Of a DNA stretch of 64,000 nucleotides, positions 33,183 through 41,658 are shown piece by piece. The notes beneath the pieces were generated by a model. The model was given only the letters and a program-made list of their open reading frames with translations. It was not told where the DNA came from and searched no databases. A program made the translations under genes and the position numbers. Source of the DNA: Collinsella aerofaciens (GTDB lineage Bacteria; Actinomycetota; Coriobacteriia; Coriobacteriales; Coriobacteriaceae); assembly GCF_902364355.1 (NCBI RefSeq), contig NZ_CABJDK010000007.1, forward strand, positions 1 to 64,000, in the 5' to 3' direction. Each line of letters opens with the position of its first letter. The first letter of the stretch is position 1.

Positions 33183-33471
33183 GTATAGAGCCCTTTCTTC
33201 TTAGTGGGTTTATATTAGCAGAAAAAATTGAAAATTTCTAATGACGAGAACATTGCACTGTGCTATCCTCGAAGCAATCCAAAGCCAACTCAATATTAAC
33301 TGCTTGATACAACCGCTATACAGCCTTTAGGCAAACTGCGCTATCGAGCAGGGCAATTTCACTTACGAAGCAGCAGGTTAGGTCAATAACTACTACCTAT
33401 GCCTCAGAACATTCTAAAACTTAGAACAAACTTACCGACAAACATTTGCAACCGGACAGGAAGAAGCATCC

Positions 33472-34389
33472 ATGAAGAACGAAGACAACATTTATGAGGT
33501 ATTCCTCAACACGCTCGACGAAGACCTCCGTGGCATGTGCGAAAAGAACGTGAAGGCAGAGAAGCCGTTTCCGTATCCGTACTGCGGTGAGGAGAACGTT
33601 GAACGCCTCGCTAAGGCGCTTGTTGGCGTACTGGAAAAGCATTCACCCGATATTCCCGGGCTGGTGCCCGAGCAGTATCGAGACGATGTGCACGAGGCTC
33701 GCGAGCTTTTGGCCGCGGCGGCGCTCGCTTTGCTGTCGCTGTACTTTCCCCAGCGCGATAACTGTATGCGCTGCATGGCCATCTTAATTAGCCTGTTTCG
33801 GCACGGAAGCAATCCGCGCTTTAAATCGAGCGGCGTGCTCATGTTTGAGCAGGTTTCGACAGGTATGAAGTACTCGTCCGAAAAAGGGGGACGCATTCCG
33901 TCTCGCTTTGTGCGAAGCATCGACTACAAAAGACCCAGCGACCACGTGCATCGCGATGGATCGCATGGATTTACGGCGGACGAAGACGATGCCGTCATGT
34001 TTTTCGAACGTTACCGCGTGATTCAGCAACGCGTATTCGATGCGAGTTCGCGTTTCAACTTCGAGCTATGTGTCAAACGCCCGTTTGAGGCGCTTTCGGA
34101 CAATCGGCAGAACTTTTATTACAGGGAGGAAAAGATGGAAACCGATTTGGCAACCAAGGTACAGAGGCTTCGGGACCGCTACACCCTCAACTACGCTCAG
34201 GCCAAGGGATACGACCTGCTCGACAAGCTGATGATCGAGTCGTTGCTTGCGTATCTGCGCGACGGGACGGTCTCAACCGTGGCGCGCGAGAGCTATGTGG
34301 CGCAGGCCGAGCGACTGATTGACGGCGCGGTCAAGTTGCCATGCGCGACAAGCCCCAAGGAGGGCGAAGGCATCGGCCGTATTTCCTAG
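33472..34389 (+). CDS. Protein of unknown family upstream of the TraG-like ATPase
   Basis: I do not recognise this 305-residue soluble protein. It is predicted mainly helical with no signal peptide or membrane segment. Notable parts are a Cys pair in FPYPYCGEENVERLAKALVGVLEKH, ALALLSLYFPQRDNCMRCMAILISLFRHGSNPRFKSSG in the middle, and a closing helix bundle YTLNYAQAKGYDLLDKLMIESLLAYLRDGTVS. GGAAGAAGC lies upstream of the ATG. The next gene, a TraG/VirD4-like ATPase, follows after 38 bases in the same direction, so a joint role is likely. Base composition is like the core genome. Confidence 0.75.
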   Translation: MKNEDNIYEVFLNTLDEDLRGMCEKNVKAEKPFPYPYCGEENVERLAKALVGVLEKHSPDIPGLVPEQYRDDVHEARELLAAAALALLSLYFPQRDNCMRCMAILISLFRHGSNPRFKSSGVLMFEQVSTGMKYSSEKGGRIPSRFVRSIDYKRPSDHVHRDGSHGFTADEDDAVMFFERYRVIQQRVFDASSRFNFELCVKRPFEALSDNRQNFYYREEKMETDLATKVQRLRDRYTLNYAQAKGYDLLDKLMIESLLAYLRDGTVSTVARESYVAQAERLIDGAVKLPCATSPKEGEGIGRIS

Positions 34390-34427
34390 CAACTACGCAG
34401 AACCATCGACAAGAAAGGGGCCGTGAC

Positions 34428-35912
34428 ATGTCGGTCATTAAGATGTACGGCTACGAGGCCGCACAGCAAACGGAGTATCAAGCCAAGAAGTGGGCGACCA
34501 AGGAGGAAATGCAGGCGCTGTCGTCCGGCGATGAGCAGCGCGATGTGATCTTGGCGCACGGTGCCACGGTTGCTTTTTACGAGGGCGATAAGCACTGGGA
34601 GACGAGCGTGTCCAACAACGTGTTTGTCTTTGGCGGAACCGGCAGCGGCAAAACGGCGAGTTTCGTTTTGCCCAACCTGCTCAATCACCACGAATGCTGT
34701 TATGTGGTCACAGACACCAAGGGTGAGCTGCTGCGCCGTACGGGGAAAGGCTTTGAAGAGGACGGCTACGAGGTAACGGTTCTCGATACTGTTAATCCCG
34801 AGCGGTCGGCCGGATACGACCCTCTGCGTTACGTGATGGATGTCGAGGATATCCCCACCACAGTGGCGGCAATCATGGAGGGGGTCGATCCTGATGGGCG
34901 CAGCTTTAGGAACGACCCGTTTTGGGACAACGCGAGCGATCTGCTGCTCCGAGCGATTATTGGAATCCTGTTCCTTTTGGAGTGCCTTGCCGGCACATTT
35001 GCGCCGGGTGGGGATCCCACGGCTCCGCGCCGCTACCTTAAGATAAACAACGTCTTTAAGCTGGCCGCGCTCATCAAGGTCACGGGAGATGGCGAGGGCC
35101 GATTTCCGTTGGACTACCTTGTGGGGCAGGTGGAGTCCAAGGAATTTCTTGGCAGGTATGAGTCGGCGAACGCGGACCTGTATGGCGTTGAGCAGTACCG
35201 CGATTTTCGCGGAGCAGCCGATAGGACGCTTAAGAGTATTCTGATCACACTCAATGCGACCATCTCGCGGCTTAAGACTCCCCAGCTCATGCGCGTCTAT
35301 GAGAAAGATGAAATGCGTCTTGACCGTATCGACGAGGGCAAGCGCGTAATCGATCTTAAGGTGAGCGACAACGACTCGACCAATGCATGGCTTGCCAACG
35401 TTGCCCTTAAGCAGCTGTTTAACCTGGCCCAGCGCCGCGCCGACGCCAGCCCTAGTGGGCATTTGCAGCGCCGCGTGCAGTTTATTCTGGATGAGTTTCC
35501 CAACGTGGGCCGCATCCCCGATTTTGAGCGGAGTATTGCGACCGTGCGCAGCCGTGGCATGAGCTTTTTGATGTGCGCGCAGTCGTTGAGCCAGCTCGAT
35601 GGTGTGTATGGCGAAACCACAGCTCATACCATCCTCGATAACTGCGACAGCTTGGTCTACATGGGCGGCGGCAGCAACATCGCGACACAGGAGTACATAA
35701 GCAATCTGTGCGGCGAGTCGGTTCTGGGCACCAATTACGTGGGCGCCGAGCGTACTGCCGTCGATGTGCGCGGTTGCGTGATAACCCCGGGCGAGGTGGG
35801 GCTTATGCCGCGTACCGACTGCCTGGTCAAAGTAACCGGCATGCGCCCCTTCCGTGCCAAGAAGTATTTTTGCGGCGACCATCCCAATGCGGCCAAGTGG
35901 CTGAGGGATTAG
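34428..35912 (+). CDS. TraG/VirD4-like coupling ATPase, no membrane anchor
   Basis: The 494-residue product is a P-loop ATPase of the VirD4/TraG coupling-protein family, which in conjugation pumps DNA into the secretion channel. Walker A is FVFGGTGSGKTASFVLPNLL (residues 67-86). YVVTDTKGELLRRTG, then GYDPLRYV, are family blocks. Walker B is RVQFILDEFPNVGRIPDFE (about 350), and AQSLSQLDGVYGE and ILDNCDSLVYMGGG follow as usual. It has no N-terminal membrane helices, so it would be cytosolic. No relaxase, VirB4 or integrase lies nearby. I use ATG 34428 with AAGAAAGGGG upstream. A terminator at 35950-35990 separates it from the ClpP-like gene. Confidence 0.88.
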   Translation: MSVIKMYGYEAAQQTEYQAKKWATKEEMQALSSGDEQRDVILAHGATVAFYEGDKHWETSVSNNVFVFGGTGSGKTASFVLPNLLNHHECCYVVTDTKGELLRRTGKGFEEDGYEVTVLDTVNPERSAGYDPLRYVMDVEDIPTTVAAIMEGVDPDGRSFRNDPFWDNASDLLLRAIIGILFLLECLAGTFAPGGDPTAPRRYLKINNVFKLAALIKVTGDGEGRFPLDYLVGQVESKEFLGRYESANADLYGVEQYRDFRGAADRTLKSILITLNATISRLKTPQLMRVYEKDEMRLDRIDEGKRVIDLKVSDNDSTNAWLANVALKQLFNLAQRRADASPSGHLQRRVQFILDEFPNVGRIPDFERSIATVRSRGMSFLMCAQSLSQLDGVYGETTAHTILDNCDSLVYMGGGSNIATQEYISNLCGESVLGTNYVGAERTAVDVRGCVITPGEVGLMPRTDCLVKVTGMRPFRAKKYFCGDHPNAAKWLRD

Positions 35913-35949
35913 TCCTTGCAGCTTCGCGCGTTCAATCTTGCCTATTTGA

Positions 35950-35990
35950 CCGCACGGCTTCCATTGGCCGCTAGCCGTGCGGCCTCGTTT
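35950..35990 (+). terminator. Terminator after the TraG-like gene
   Basis: CCGCACGGCT (35950-35959) pairs with AGCCGTGCGG (35973-35982), followed by CCTCGTTTTA. The ClpP-like gene starts 37 bases later and may need its own promoter. Confidence 0.75.
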
Positions 35991-36026
35991 TACTTCCTTA
36001 CCGATTCCGTTTAGAAGGGAATTACC

Positions 36027-36629
36027 ATGTCCGTTATGTATCGTGAGCCTAGCATTATCAAGAAGTCCAAGGACGGTCGCGTTGCCGCCGTCGATATGGC
36101 AAGTGAGCTGCTTAACAGCCGCGTGCTGCTGCTGGAAGGCGAGGTCAACGATGTGACCTGCAATGGCCTTATTAAGTCCATGCTGGTGTTGGAGCATCAG
36201 AGCGCCACCGAGCCCATCACCCTCATCATCAACAGCCCGGGCGGTAGCGCTACGGCGGGGCTGGCGCTCATCGACACCATGCAGTCGCTCGACTGCCCCG
36301 TGATCACGGTGGGCGAGGGCGTCGTGGCCTCGATGGCCGCGGTGATCTTGGCCTGCGGCGACCACCGCCAGGTATACCGCCACACGCAAGTGCTCATCCA
36401 CCAGTTGATGGGCGGCACGGGCATGGCGCAGCAGACCGATATCGAGATCGTGGCCCAGCACACGGCGGCCATGCGCGCCGAGCTGGACGAGCTGCTGGCC
36501 GAGCATGGCAACCTGAGCGCCCAGGAGTTCCACGAGCTCACCGAGCGCGACTGCTGGTGCAACGCCAGGCGCGCTCTGGAGTTGGGTCTGGTGGACGAGG
36601 TGATTGCTCCGAGTAAGAAGGCGCTCTAG
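36027..36629 (+). CDS. ClpP-like serine protease paralogue
   Basis: The 200-residue product is a ClpP-family protease subunit. The catalytic triad is intact: Ser102 in GEGVVASMAAVILACGD, His125 in HTQVLIHQLMGG and Asp175 in ELTERDCWCNARRALELGLVDEV. INSPGGSATAGLALIDTMQ is the usual oxyanion-region strand and turn. The N-terminus (SELLNSRVLLLEGEV) lines up with the ClpP axial-loop region. It is not located next to a tig or clpX housekeeping gene, so it is an extra copy. A ClpX-like ATPase with a possible docking loop is encoded at 51102-52871 in the same accessory region. AGAAGGGAAT precedes the ATG. Its substrate and partner are inferred. Confidence 0.9.
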   Translation: MSVMYREPSIIKKSKDGRVAAVDMASELLNSRVLLLEGEVNDVTCNGLIKSMLVLEHQSATEPITLIINSPGGSATAGLALIDTMQSLDCPVITVGEGVVASMAAVILACGDHRQVYRHTQVLIHQLMGGTGMAQQTDIEIVAQHTAAMRAELDELLAEHGNLSAQEFHELTERDCWCNARRALELGLVDEVIAPSKKAL

Positions 36630-36703
36630 CGGGGCTCATGTCTTGTGGGCATATAGAGCGGGGCGAACGATCGCGTAGTTTAACGGCCAGAAAGAGGTTG
36701 AAC

Positions 36704-37537
36704 ATGAGCAGGATTTGGGATGTCGACGGCATTGAGTGGGAAGACCTGCCCACCGTGAGCGACCTGCTGTGCGCTGCGGACACAAAGATCCTGGCGCGCG
36801 AGGTTGCCCTGCGATACGGCGGCAAGCCGGACGGCCGCGGCCGTGTCGATAACGAGCGCAGCTTAAAGCGCGCCCGCCGCAAGGTCAAAAAGCTGCGCAA
36901 GGTTGACCCCGAGCCCAGCGACAATATCGTCCTGCTGCCCAAGCACGTCATCAATCGTCGTGGTGCAGGCCACGGCTTTGGCTATTACGACGTGGAGCCG
37001 TGCATCTTTACACGCGGCGGCGTTCAAATGCTAGGTGAGGATGTGCTTGCCAAAGTACGTCCGTGGGAATTGATCTTGATGGATGATGAGTCCGCGAGCG
37101 AAATGCTGGGCTATCGCGTATGGCTCGGCGGCGAGTGGGACCTGTGCGAGCGCTACCGCTTTTTGGCCGTGGTGTGCGTTCGCATGCTGAACAGCATCCG
37201 GGCGCAAAAGGAGCTGCGCAAGTGCCTCGTGCAGGGCGAGACAGCCTGTGATATGGACGAGGACGAGGCGATCGAAGGGATTCGCCGCGACGTGCTGTAT
37301 CCCGAGGAAGTGATCAACGCCAAACTCGGCGGCTATTGGGATGCGAGTTTGGGACTCAACCTGCCCTGGAAGAACGAGCACCGGCAGACTTGCACGCGAA
37401 TCGACAGGGCTATCGATGACCTGTTTTCTAAGGAAACGAAGCGCTGCGCTGCCGAGCTTGGGAAGAAACTTGAGCGAGGGTATGAGGAGCGCGAGGATCA
37501 ATTTGACGAGGATTTACTGAACGGGATGTCCTTGTGA
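36704..37537 (+). CDS. Protein of unknown family downstream of the ClpP-like gene
   Basis: I do not recognise this 277-residue soluble protein. It starts with IWDVDGIEWEDLPTVSDLLCAADTKILAREVALRYGG, then a basic stretch rich in Arg/Lys (NERSLKRARRKVKKLRKV) that could bind nucleic acid. The middle has YDVEPCIFTRGGVQMLGED and a negatively charged tail (EEREDQFDEDLLNGMSL). ATG 36704 is used because AAAGAGG lies upstream; an in-frame ATG at 36638 has no ribosome site. It is in the same direction as the ClpP-like gene, 74 bases downstream. Confidence 0.75.
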   Translation: MSRIWDVDGIEWEDLPTVSDLLCAADTKILAREVALRYGGKPDGRGRVDNERSLKRARRKVKKLRKVDPEPSDNIVLLPKHVINRRGAGHGFGYYDVEPCIFTRGGVQMLGEDVLAKVRPWELILMDDESASEMLGYRVWLGGEWDLCERYRFLAVVCVRMLNSIRAQKELRKCLVQGETACDMDEDEAIEGIRRDVLYPEEVINAKLGGYWDASLGLNLPWKNEHRQTCTRIDRAIDDLFSKETKRCAAELGKKLERGYEEREDQFDEDLLNGMSL

Positions 37538-37624
37538 ATGGTTGCTAGCGGTCAGACAAAAATCTGTCCGGACGGAATGGTAGAAAGATAGCGCAAATGG
37601 AATCTGTGCATTAAGGAGTTGGCA

Positions 37625-38062
37625 ATGGAAATCGTCTATAAGGAACTGTTTCGTGTAAACCGTCCTATCTATGGTCCTGGACCAGGAGGTTTCTTCATTA
37701 AAAGATTCAAGAAAAGCGGATACAGCGAGGCTGAATTATTCGATTTAATTTCAGGAATGGACTTCTCTCTCGCTGGAGCTGACGAGGACATCAGCCTGAA
37801 AAAGAAATGCAAAACAATCGAACGGGCGGTTGCTGAGACGCATTATACGAGCTGGGTCCTTAGCCTGATCGGCATCATTGTCTCTCTTATGGCCGGAGGA
37901 TATCTGTCTGCGTTGATAGCCAGCAATCCACTTTCTGCCGGAATTTTCGGGGCGCTATTCCTGATTGTCTTGGGAATATATGCATGGTTTCGGTTTTGCT
38001 TTGAGCGAAATCGGACCGTGCTATTGTGTGCATTGGAGCACATAAAGACGCTTCAGCCATAG
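37625..38062 (+). CDS. Small two-helix membrane protein, unknown
   Basis: The 145-residue product has a soluble N-terminal half (KRFKKSGYSEAELFDLISGMDFSLAGADEDISLKKKCK). Two membrane segments follow, WVLSLIGIIVSLMAGGYLSALI (about 80-100) and AGIFGALFLIVLGIYAWFRFCF (about 108-128), and a short basic tail. I know no family for it. TAAGGAG sits six bases before ATG 37625; a TTG six bases upstream is the less likely start. GC is lower than in neighbours, which fits recent arrival. Confidence 0.7.
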   Translation: MEIVYKELFRVNRPIYGPGPGGFFIKRFKKSGYSEAELFDLISGMDFSLAGADEDISLKKKCKTIERAVAETHYTSWVLSLIGIIVSLMAGGYLSALIASNPLSAGIFGALFLIVLGIYAWFRFCFERNRTVLLCALEHIKTLQP

Positions 38063-38630
38063 TTGCATGAAATCAAAGACAGAGGTAAGAAACGCGTGTC
38101 GCTGCCTATAGGCATAGGGGACACCGTTGGTATTCTTTCGCAAATTGGTTTATTCGGCCTCGGCCCCGTCCTCTTTTAGAACTAAGTCTTTCCCTTTAGC
38201 TCGTCCTTCCTCTCTCCAGTTTAGACATATCTAGATACATCATCTTGTCCCACTCGCAATCCACGTTGTACTTGAGCCTCACCGTCACGAGCGTGAGGGT
38301 GAGGCTGCAGCTCAACACCGCACCGCCGGATCCGCGCTCTTCGGACTACTTCAAAGCGAGCATCAACAGTTGCTGAAGCACGCAGGCGACCGTCTGCTGC
38401 TTCGCGCTGCTTAGGCACGCGCGATTGGGGGCTAGCGACTCTGACTGAGGCGCGCGGGGCGTGAGCGCGGGTGGTGCGGCCCACGGTTGGTAACAACGGT
38501 AGTAACTGCCATTCGGAGGCGAGAGGTGGATTTCTAGAAATAAGGCGAATTAAAAAGCTCTGCTTTTTTGAATGGTAAAGTCTTGTGTTTGTAGAATGTT
38601 GCTATTACTGATTGAAATGAGATAGACATC
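38063..38630. other. 568-base gap with no supported gene
   Basis: There is a GC-rich middle (38220-38520) and AT-rich ends. On the minus strand a short open stretch near 38215-38325 reads like a protein tail (RLKYNVDCEWDKMMYLDM), possibly a relic. The end near 38580-38620 may carry the promoter of the methylase operon. Nothing else is clear. Confidence 0.4.
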
Positions 38631-39854
38631 GTGGAGACTCGTCAGACAAAGCCTTATCGCATCGCCTCTCTCTTTGCGGGATGCGGTGGTCTTGACCTCG
38701 GTTTCGCCGGGGGGTTTGATTTCCAAGGCAAGCATTTTGCTCGTTTGGCCACTGAAGTAGTCTATGCCAACGATTTCGATCGCGATGCCGTGACCTGTTT
38801 CAATGAGAACATCCCGAATTACGATGCCGCCGCTAATTGCATCGAGAAGGATATTCGCCAAGTTGAGCTTGACGAGATACCGGATTACGATATTCTCCTT
38901 GCCGGCTTCCCTTGCCAGCCCTTTTCCAATGCCGGCCTTCGCGGTGGCGTAAACGATAAATACAACCGTGGAACCCTTTTTGAGGAATGTGAGCGCATCC
39001 TAAAGGGGAAAATTAATGCGGGCAAGAAGCCCAGGGCATTCGTCTTTGAGAACGTGCGCGGAATCATGTCTTCTAAGATGGATGACGGAACTCCCGTCAT
39101 TGCTGAGATTGAGAACCGCATGAGGATACTTGGCTACAACGTCTGTCACCGGCTTGTGAAGGCGAGTAACTATGGTGTGCCCCAGAACAGGTTCCGACTC
39201 TTGATTATCGGCATAGATAGTTCTCTGAACAAAACGTTTGATTTCGATGAGATGGATCGCGTTGTCGACTCGGAGCAGCTGCCTTCCGTTTCTGCTGGGC
39301 GGCCTGAGAAGTTGCTCCTGGGGTCCATCCTTCAAAATCCCTCGGTTGAACACGAAAATGGGGATTTCTGGTCGTATACCGATGCCACTCAGGCCATGAT
39401 TGAGCAGATCGGTCCCTGCGCTCATGGCGATAAGGCTTTTAAGTATTTTACCGAAGACATGACCATTGGCGATCTCCCCGAGGTGGTCTTTGAGGGCCGG
39501 TCGTGGAAGGATATTCCCTACGAACTTCTTAAGCCCAGGTTTAAGAAGATTGCCGACGATCCAAAACGCTATCACGCCCCTAAGTTTTTCCGCAGGTTCG
39601 CTTTTGGCGAGATTAACGGTACGATTACGGCCTCAGCGCAGCCGGAGAATTGCGGCATCACTCATCCCGTTGAGAACCGCCGCTATACAGTTGGCGAGAT
39701 TGCGCGAATCCAGTCCTTCCCGGATTCTTACGATTTCAGCAAGATCCCCTTGCAGTCACGTTATAAGGTTATCGGCAATGCTGTGCCGCCAGTGCTTGGC
39801 TGGGTCATTGCCAAAGCCCTGACGAACAAGCTCCTGGAGGCTGACGGTGAGTAA
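38631..39854 (+). CDS. DNA cytosine-5 methyltransferase of a LlaJI-type system
   Basis: The 407-residue product is a C5 DNA methylase that would protect host sites from the nuclease encoded downstream. All key motifs are present: I (SLFAGCGGLDLGFAGG), IV with catalytic Cys (GFPCQPFSNAG), VI (FENVRGI), VIII (QNRFRLLIIG), and X (YKVIGNAVPPVLGW). The variable target-recognition part lies between VIII and IX at about 190-330. I use the GTG at 38631, the only start that covers motif I; the ribosome site is weak. It overlaps the McrB-like gene by eight bases. The base composition is lower in GC than the core, suggesting transfer. Confidence 0.93.
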   Translation: METRQTKPYRIASLFAGCGGLDLGFAGGFDFQGKHFARLATEVVYANDFDRDAVTCFNENIPNYDAAANCIEKDIRQVELDEIPDYDILLAGFPCQPFSNAGLRGGVNDKYNRGTLFEECERILKGKINAGKKPRAFVFENVRGIMSSKMDDGTPVIAEIENRMRILGYNVCHRLVKASNYGVPQNRFRLLIIGIDSSLNKTFDFDEMDRVVDSEQLPSVSAGRPEKLLLGSILQNPSVEHENGDFWSYTDATQAMIEQIGPCAHGDKAFKYFTEDMTIGDLPEVVFEGRSWKDIPYELLKPRFKKIADDPKRYHAPKFFRRFAFGEINGTITASAQPENCGITHPVENRRYTVGEIARIQSFPDSYDFSKIPLQSRYKVIGNAVPPVLGWVIAKALTNKLLEADGE

Positions 39855-41655
39855 ATACTTCTCAATCGATGCAATTATGGCAGCGTTCTCCCTACTAAAC
39901 ACAGAGCTTTCAGCTGGGACACATTTTAGCGCGCTGCAATATATGTTCGCCCTTGACAACTATGCTCACAAGTTCGGTAGAGACTGCGATACCGATTCCG
40001 ATGAGGGCACATTTGTTTCTTTCGCCCATAAAGTTGGCGGACTTGAAGATGGGGAAGTCCCTGACCACATTGATGGCTTTACCGGCAAAAAGCCGAAAAA
40101 GGACAAAGATTCTGCCCGAATCCATTCAAATTTCATTAGCGCAGGAGCTGTTCAACGTTCCGAGCGCGCAACCCGCGAAGACCCCGAGCTTTACCCCAGC
40201 GGGGCAAAAAGCTATCTTTTTGCTATCTCCAAGAAGGTGCTTCTTGCTGATTCAATTTGTTATGAGCATTTGGACGCCTATCTTCCATCAAAGGAAATGA
40301 AAACTGCGTTTGCCGTGTGGGTTGAACGCAACTCCGCCTTCAAAGATGACTCTTCTTTTGCGGAGGCCCTTAAGGACGCCCTTGGGCAAAGCTATACTGG
40401 CAATTTGATAAACGCTCTCTGGAAAGAGGGTGCGCCGTTCCCAGATGATATTGGCATTGGCGATGATGTTTTTTCAAATGTTAAGCCGCGTATTGATTGG
40501 GCGACGATTGGGGAGTACTTTCCGGTGGGCGAACCGAACAGCGCTCATTCCGAACCAGACAGGGCGAATCTAGTAAAAAACAGTTCTGAACTTCTCGAAA
40601 AAGTGGCGGGCTTGCCTCGCAATTTGATTTACTTTGGTGCTCCTGGTACAGGAAAGTCCTATCAACTGAATAAGCTTGTCAGGGATGGCTTTGCCAAGAA
40701 AAACATTCGGCGAGTGACCTTCTATCCGGACTATACGTACTCGCAGTTCGTGGGATGTTTTAAACCATATAGTGAACCTGGCAGTAAGGAGATATCCTAC
40801 GAGTTCGTTGAGGGTCCATTCCTGAAGACTTACCTCGAGGCAATAGCACACCCCTATGACAACTTCGTCCTGCTAATTGAAGAAATCAACCGCGCGAACC
40901 CCGCCGCTGTCTTCGGTGACGTGTTCCAGCTGCTTGACCGCGACAAGAGCGGGAACAGTGTTTTCCCAGTTGCAGCGCCGAAGGAGATGGCTGGCCGCAT
41001 CGGCAGCTATCTCAATGTGCTCAAAGACGATGCCGATGTTCGAGACGCTATCGAGGGGTATTACGACCCCGATATGGACTTCGATGACTTTAGGGAGATA
41101 GCCTGCGAGGAGCTCTCCCTACCGCCCAACATGTACATCTGGGCGACCATGAACAGCGCCGACCAAGGGGTGTTTCCGATGGACACCGCATTTAAGCGGC
41201 GTTGGAACTTCAGGTATATTGACATCGATGCTGGGGCCGGCAAGCCTCTCGAAGACGGGAAGAAGATATCCGAGATAGAGGTGACGATTACGGTAAACGG
41301 CACCGATTCTCAAATCGTTTGGGATAAGCTGCGCCGCAAGATTAACGGACTGATGAAGGACCTCAGGATCAATGAGGATAAGTTCTTGGGCCCCTTCTTC
41401 ATCTCGCCCAATGACCTCAATGATCGATTCAGCGATGTGTTCAAGGACAAGGTTCTTCTCTATCTATGCGAGGACGTCGGGAAGTTGAAGCGCGGACGGC
41501 TTTTCCGCGATGAGACGGCGACCTATTTCGAGCTGTGTAAACAGTTCGACCGCGATGGAGTTGCCATTTTCAAGGGCATCGAGCTCGCTGATGTTGTCGC
41601 TGGCAAGCCATCGGAGGGCGTTGCTGCCGAATCTGAAGAAGAGACCGAGGAATAG
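39847..41655 (+). CDS. McrB-like AAA+ GTPase, LlaJI R1-type subunit
   Basis: The 602-residue product combines an N-terminal recognition-like domain (about 1-240) with an AAA_5 motor of the McrB kind. The motor has Walker A IYFGAPGTGKSYQLNKL, Walker B VLLIEEINRANPAAVFGDVFQLLDR, the McrB MNSADQ segment and Arg-finger region AFKRRWNFRYI. McrB motors use GTP to move DNA and call in the McrC-type nuclease. The start is a GTG overlapping the methylase stop, and the nuclease gene follows after three bases. In LlaJI the comparable protein is R1. A clean McrBC reading is the alternative, but the linked methylase and the LlaJI-type partner favour LlaJI. Confidence 0.9.
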   Translation: MSKYFSIDAIMAAFSLLNTELSAGTHFSALQYMFALDNYAHKFGRDCDTDSDEGTFVSFAHKVGGLEDGEVPDHIDGFTGKKPKKDKDSARIHSNFISAGAVQRSERATREDPELYPSGAKSYLFAISKKVLLADSICYEHLDAYLPSKEMKTAFAVWVERNSAFKDDSSFAEALKDALGQSYTGNLINALWKEGAPFPDDIGIGDDVFSNVKPRIDWATIGEYFPVGEPNSAHSEPDRANLVKNSSELLEKVAGLPRNLIYFGAPGTGKSYQLNKLVRDGFAKKNIRRVTFYPDYTYSQFVGCFKPYSEPGSKEISYEFVEGPFLKTYLEAIAHPYDNFVLLIEEINRANPAAVFGDVFQLLDRDKSGNSVFPVAAPKEMAGRIGSYLNVLKDDADVRDAIEGYYDPDMDFDDFREIACEELSLPPNMYIWATMNSADQGVFPMDTAFKRRWNFRYIDIDAGAGKPLEDGKKISEIEVTITVNGTDSQIVWDKLRRKINGLMKDLRINEDKFLGPFFISPNDLNDRFSDVFKDKVLLYLCEDVGKLKRGRLFRDETATYFELCKQFDRDGVAIFKGIELADVVAGKPSEGVAAESEEETEE

Positions 41656-41658
41656 GCA

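Noticed and set aside
34386..36533. 715-codon open frame on the minus strand opposite the TraG-like and ClpP-like genes
   Set aside because: Both sense genes have intact family motifs; the antisense product has none.
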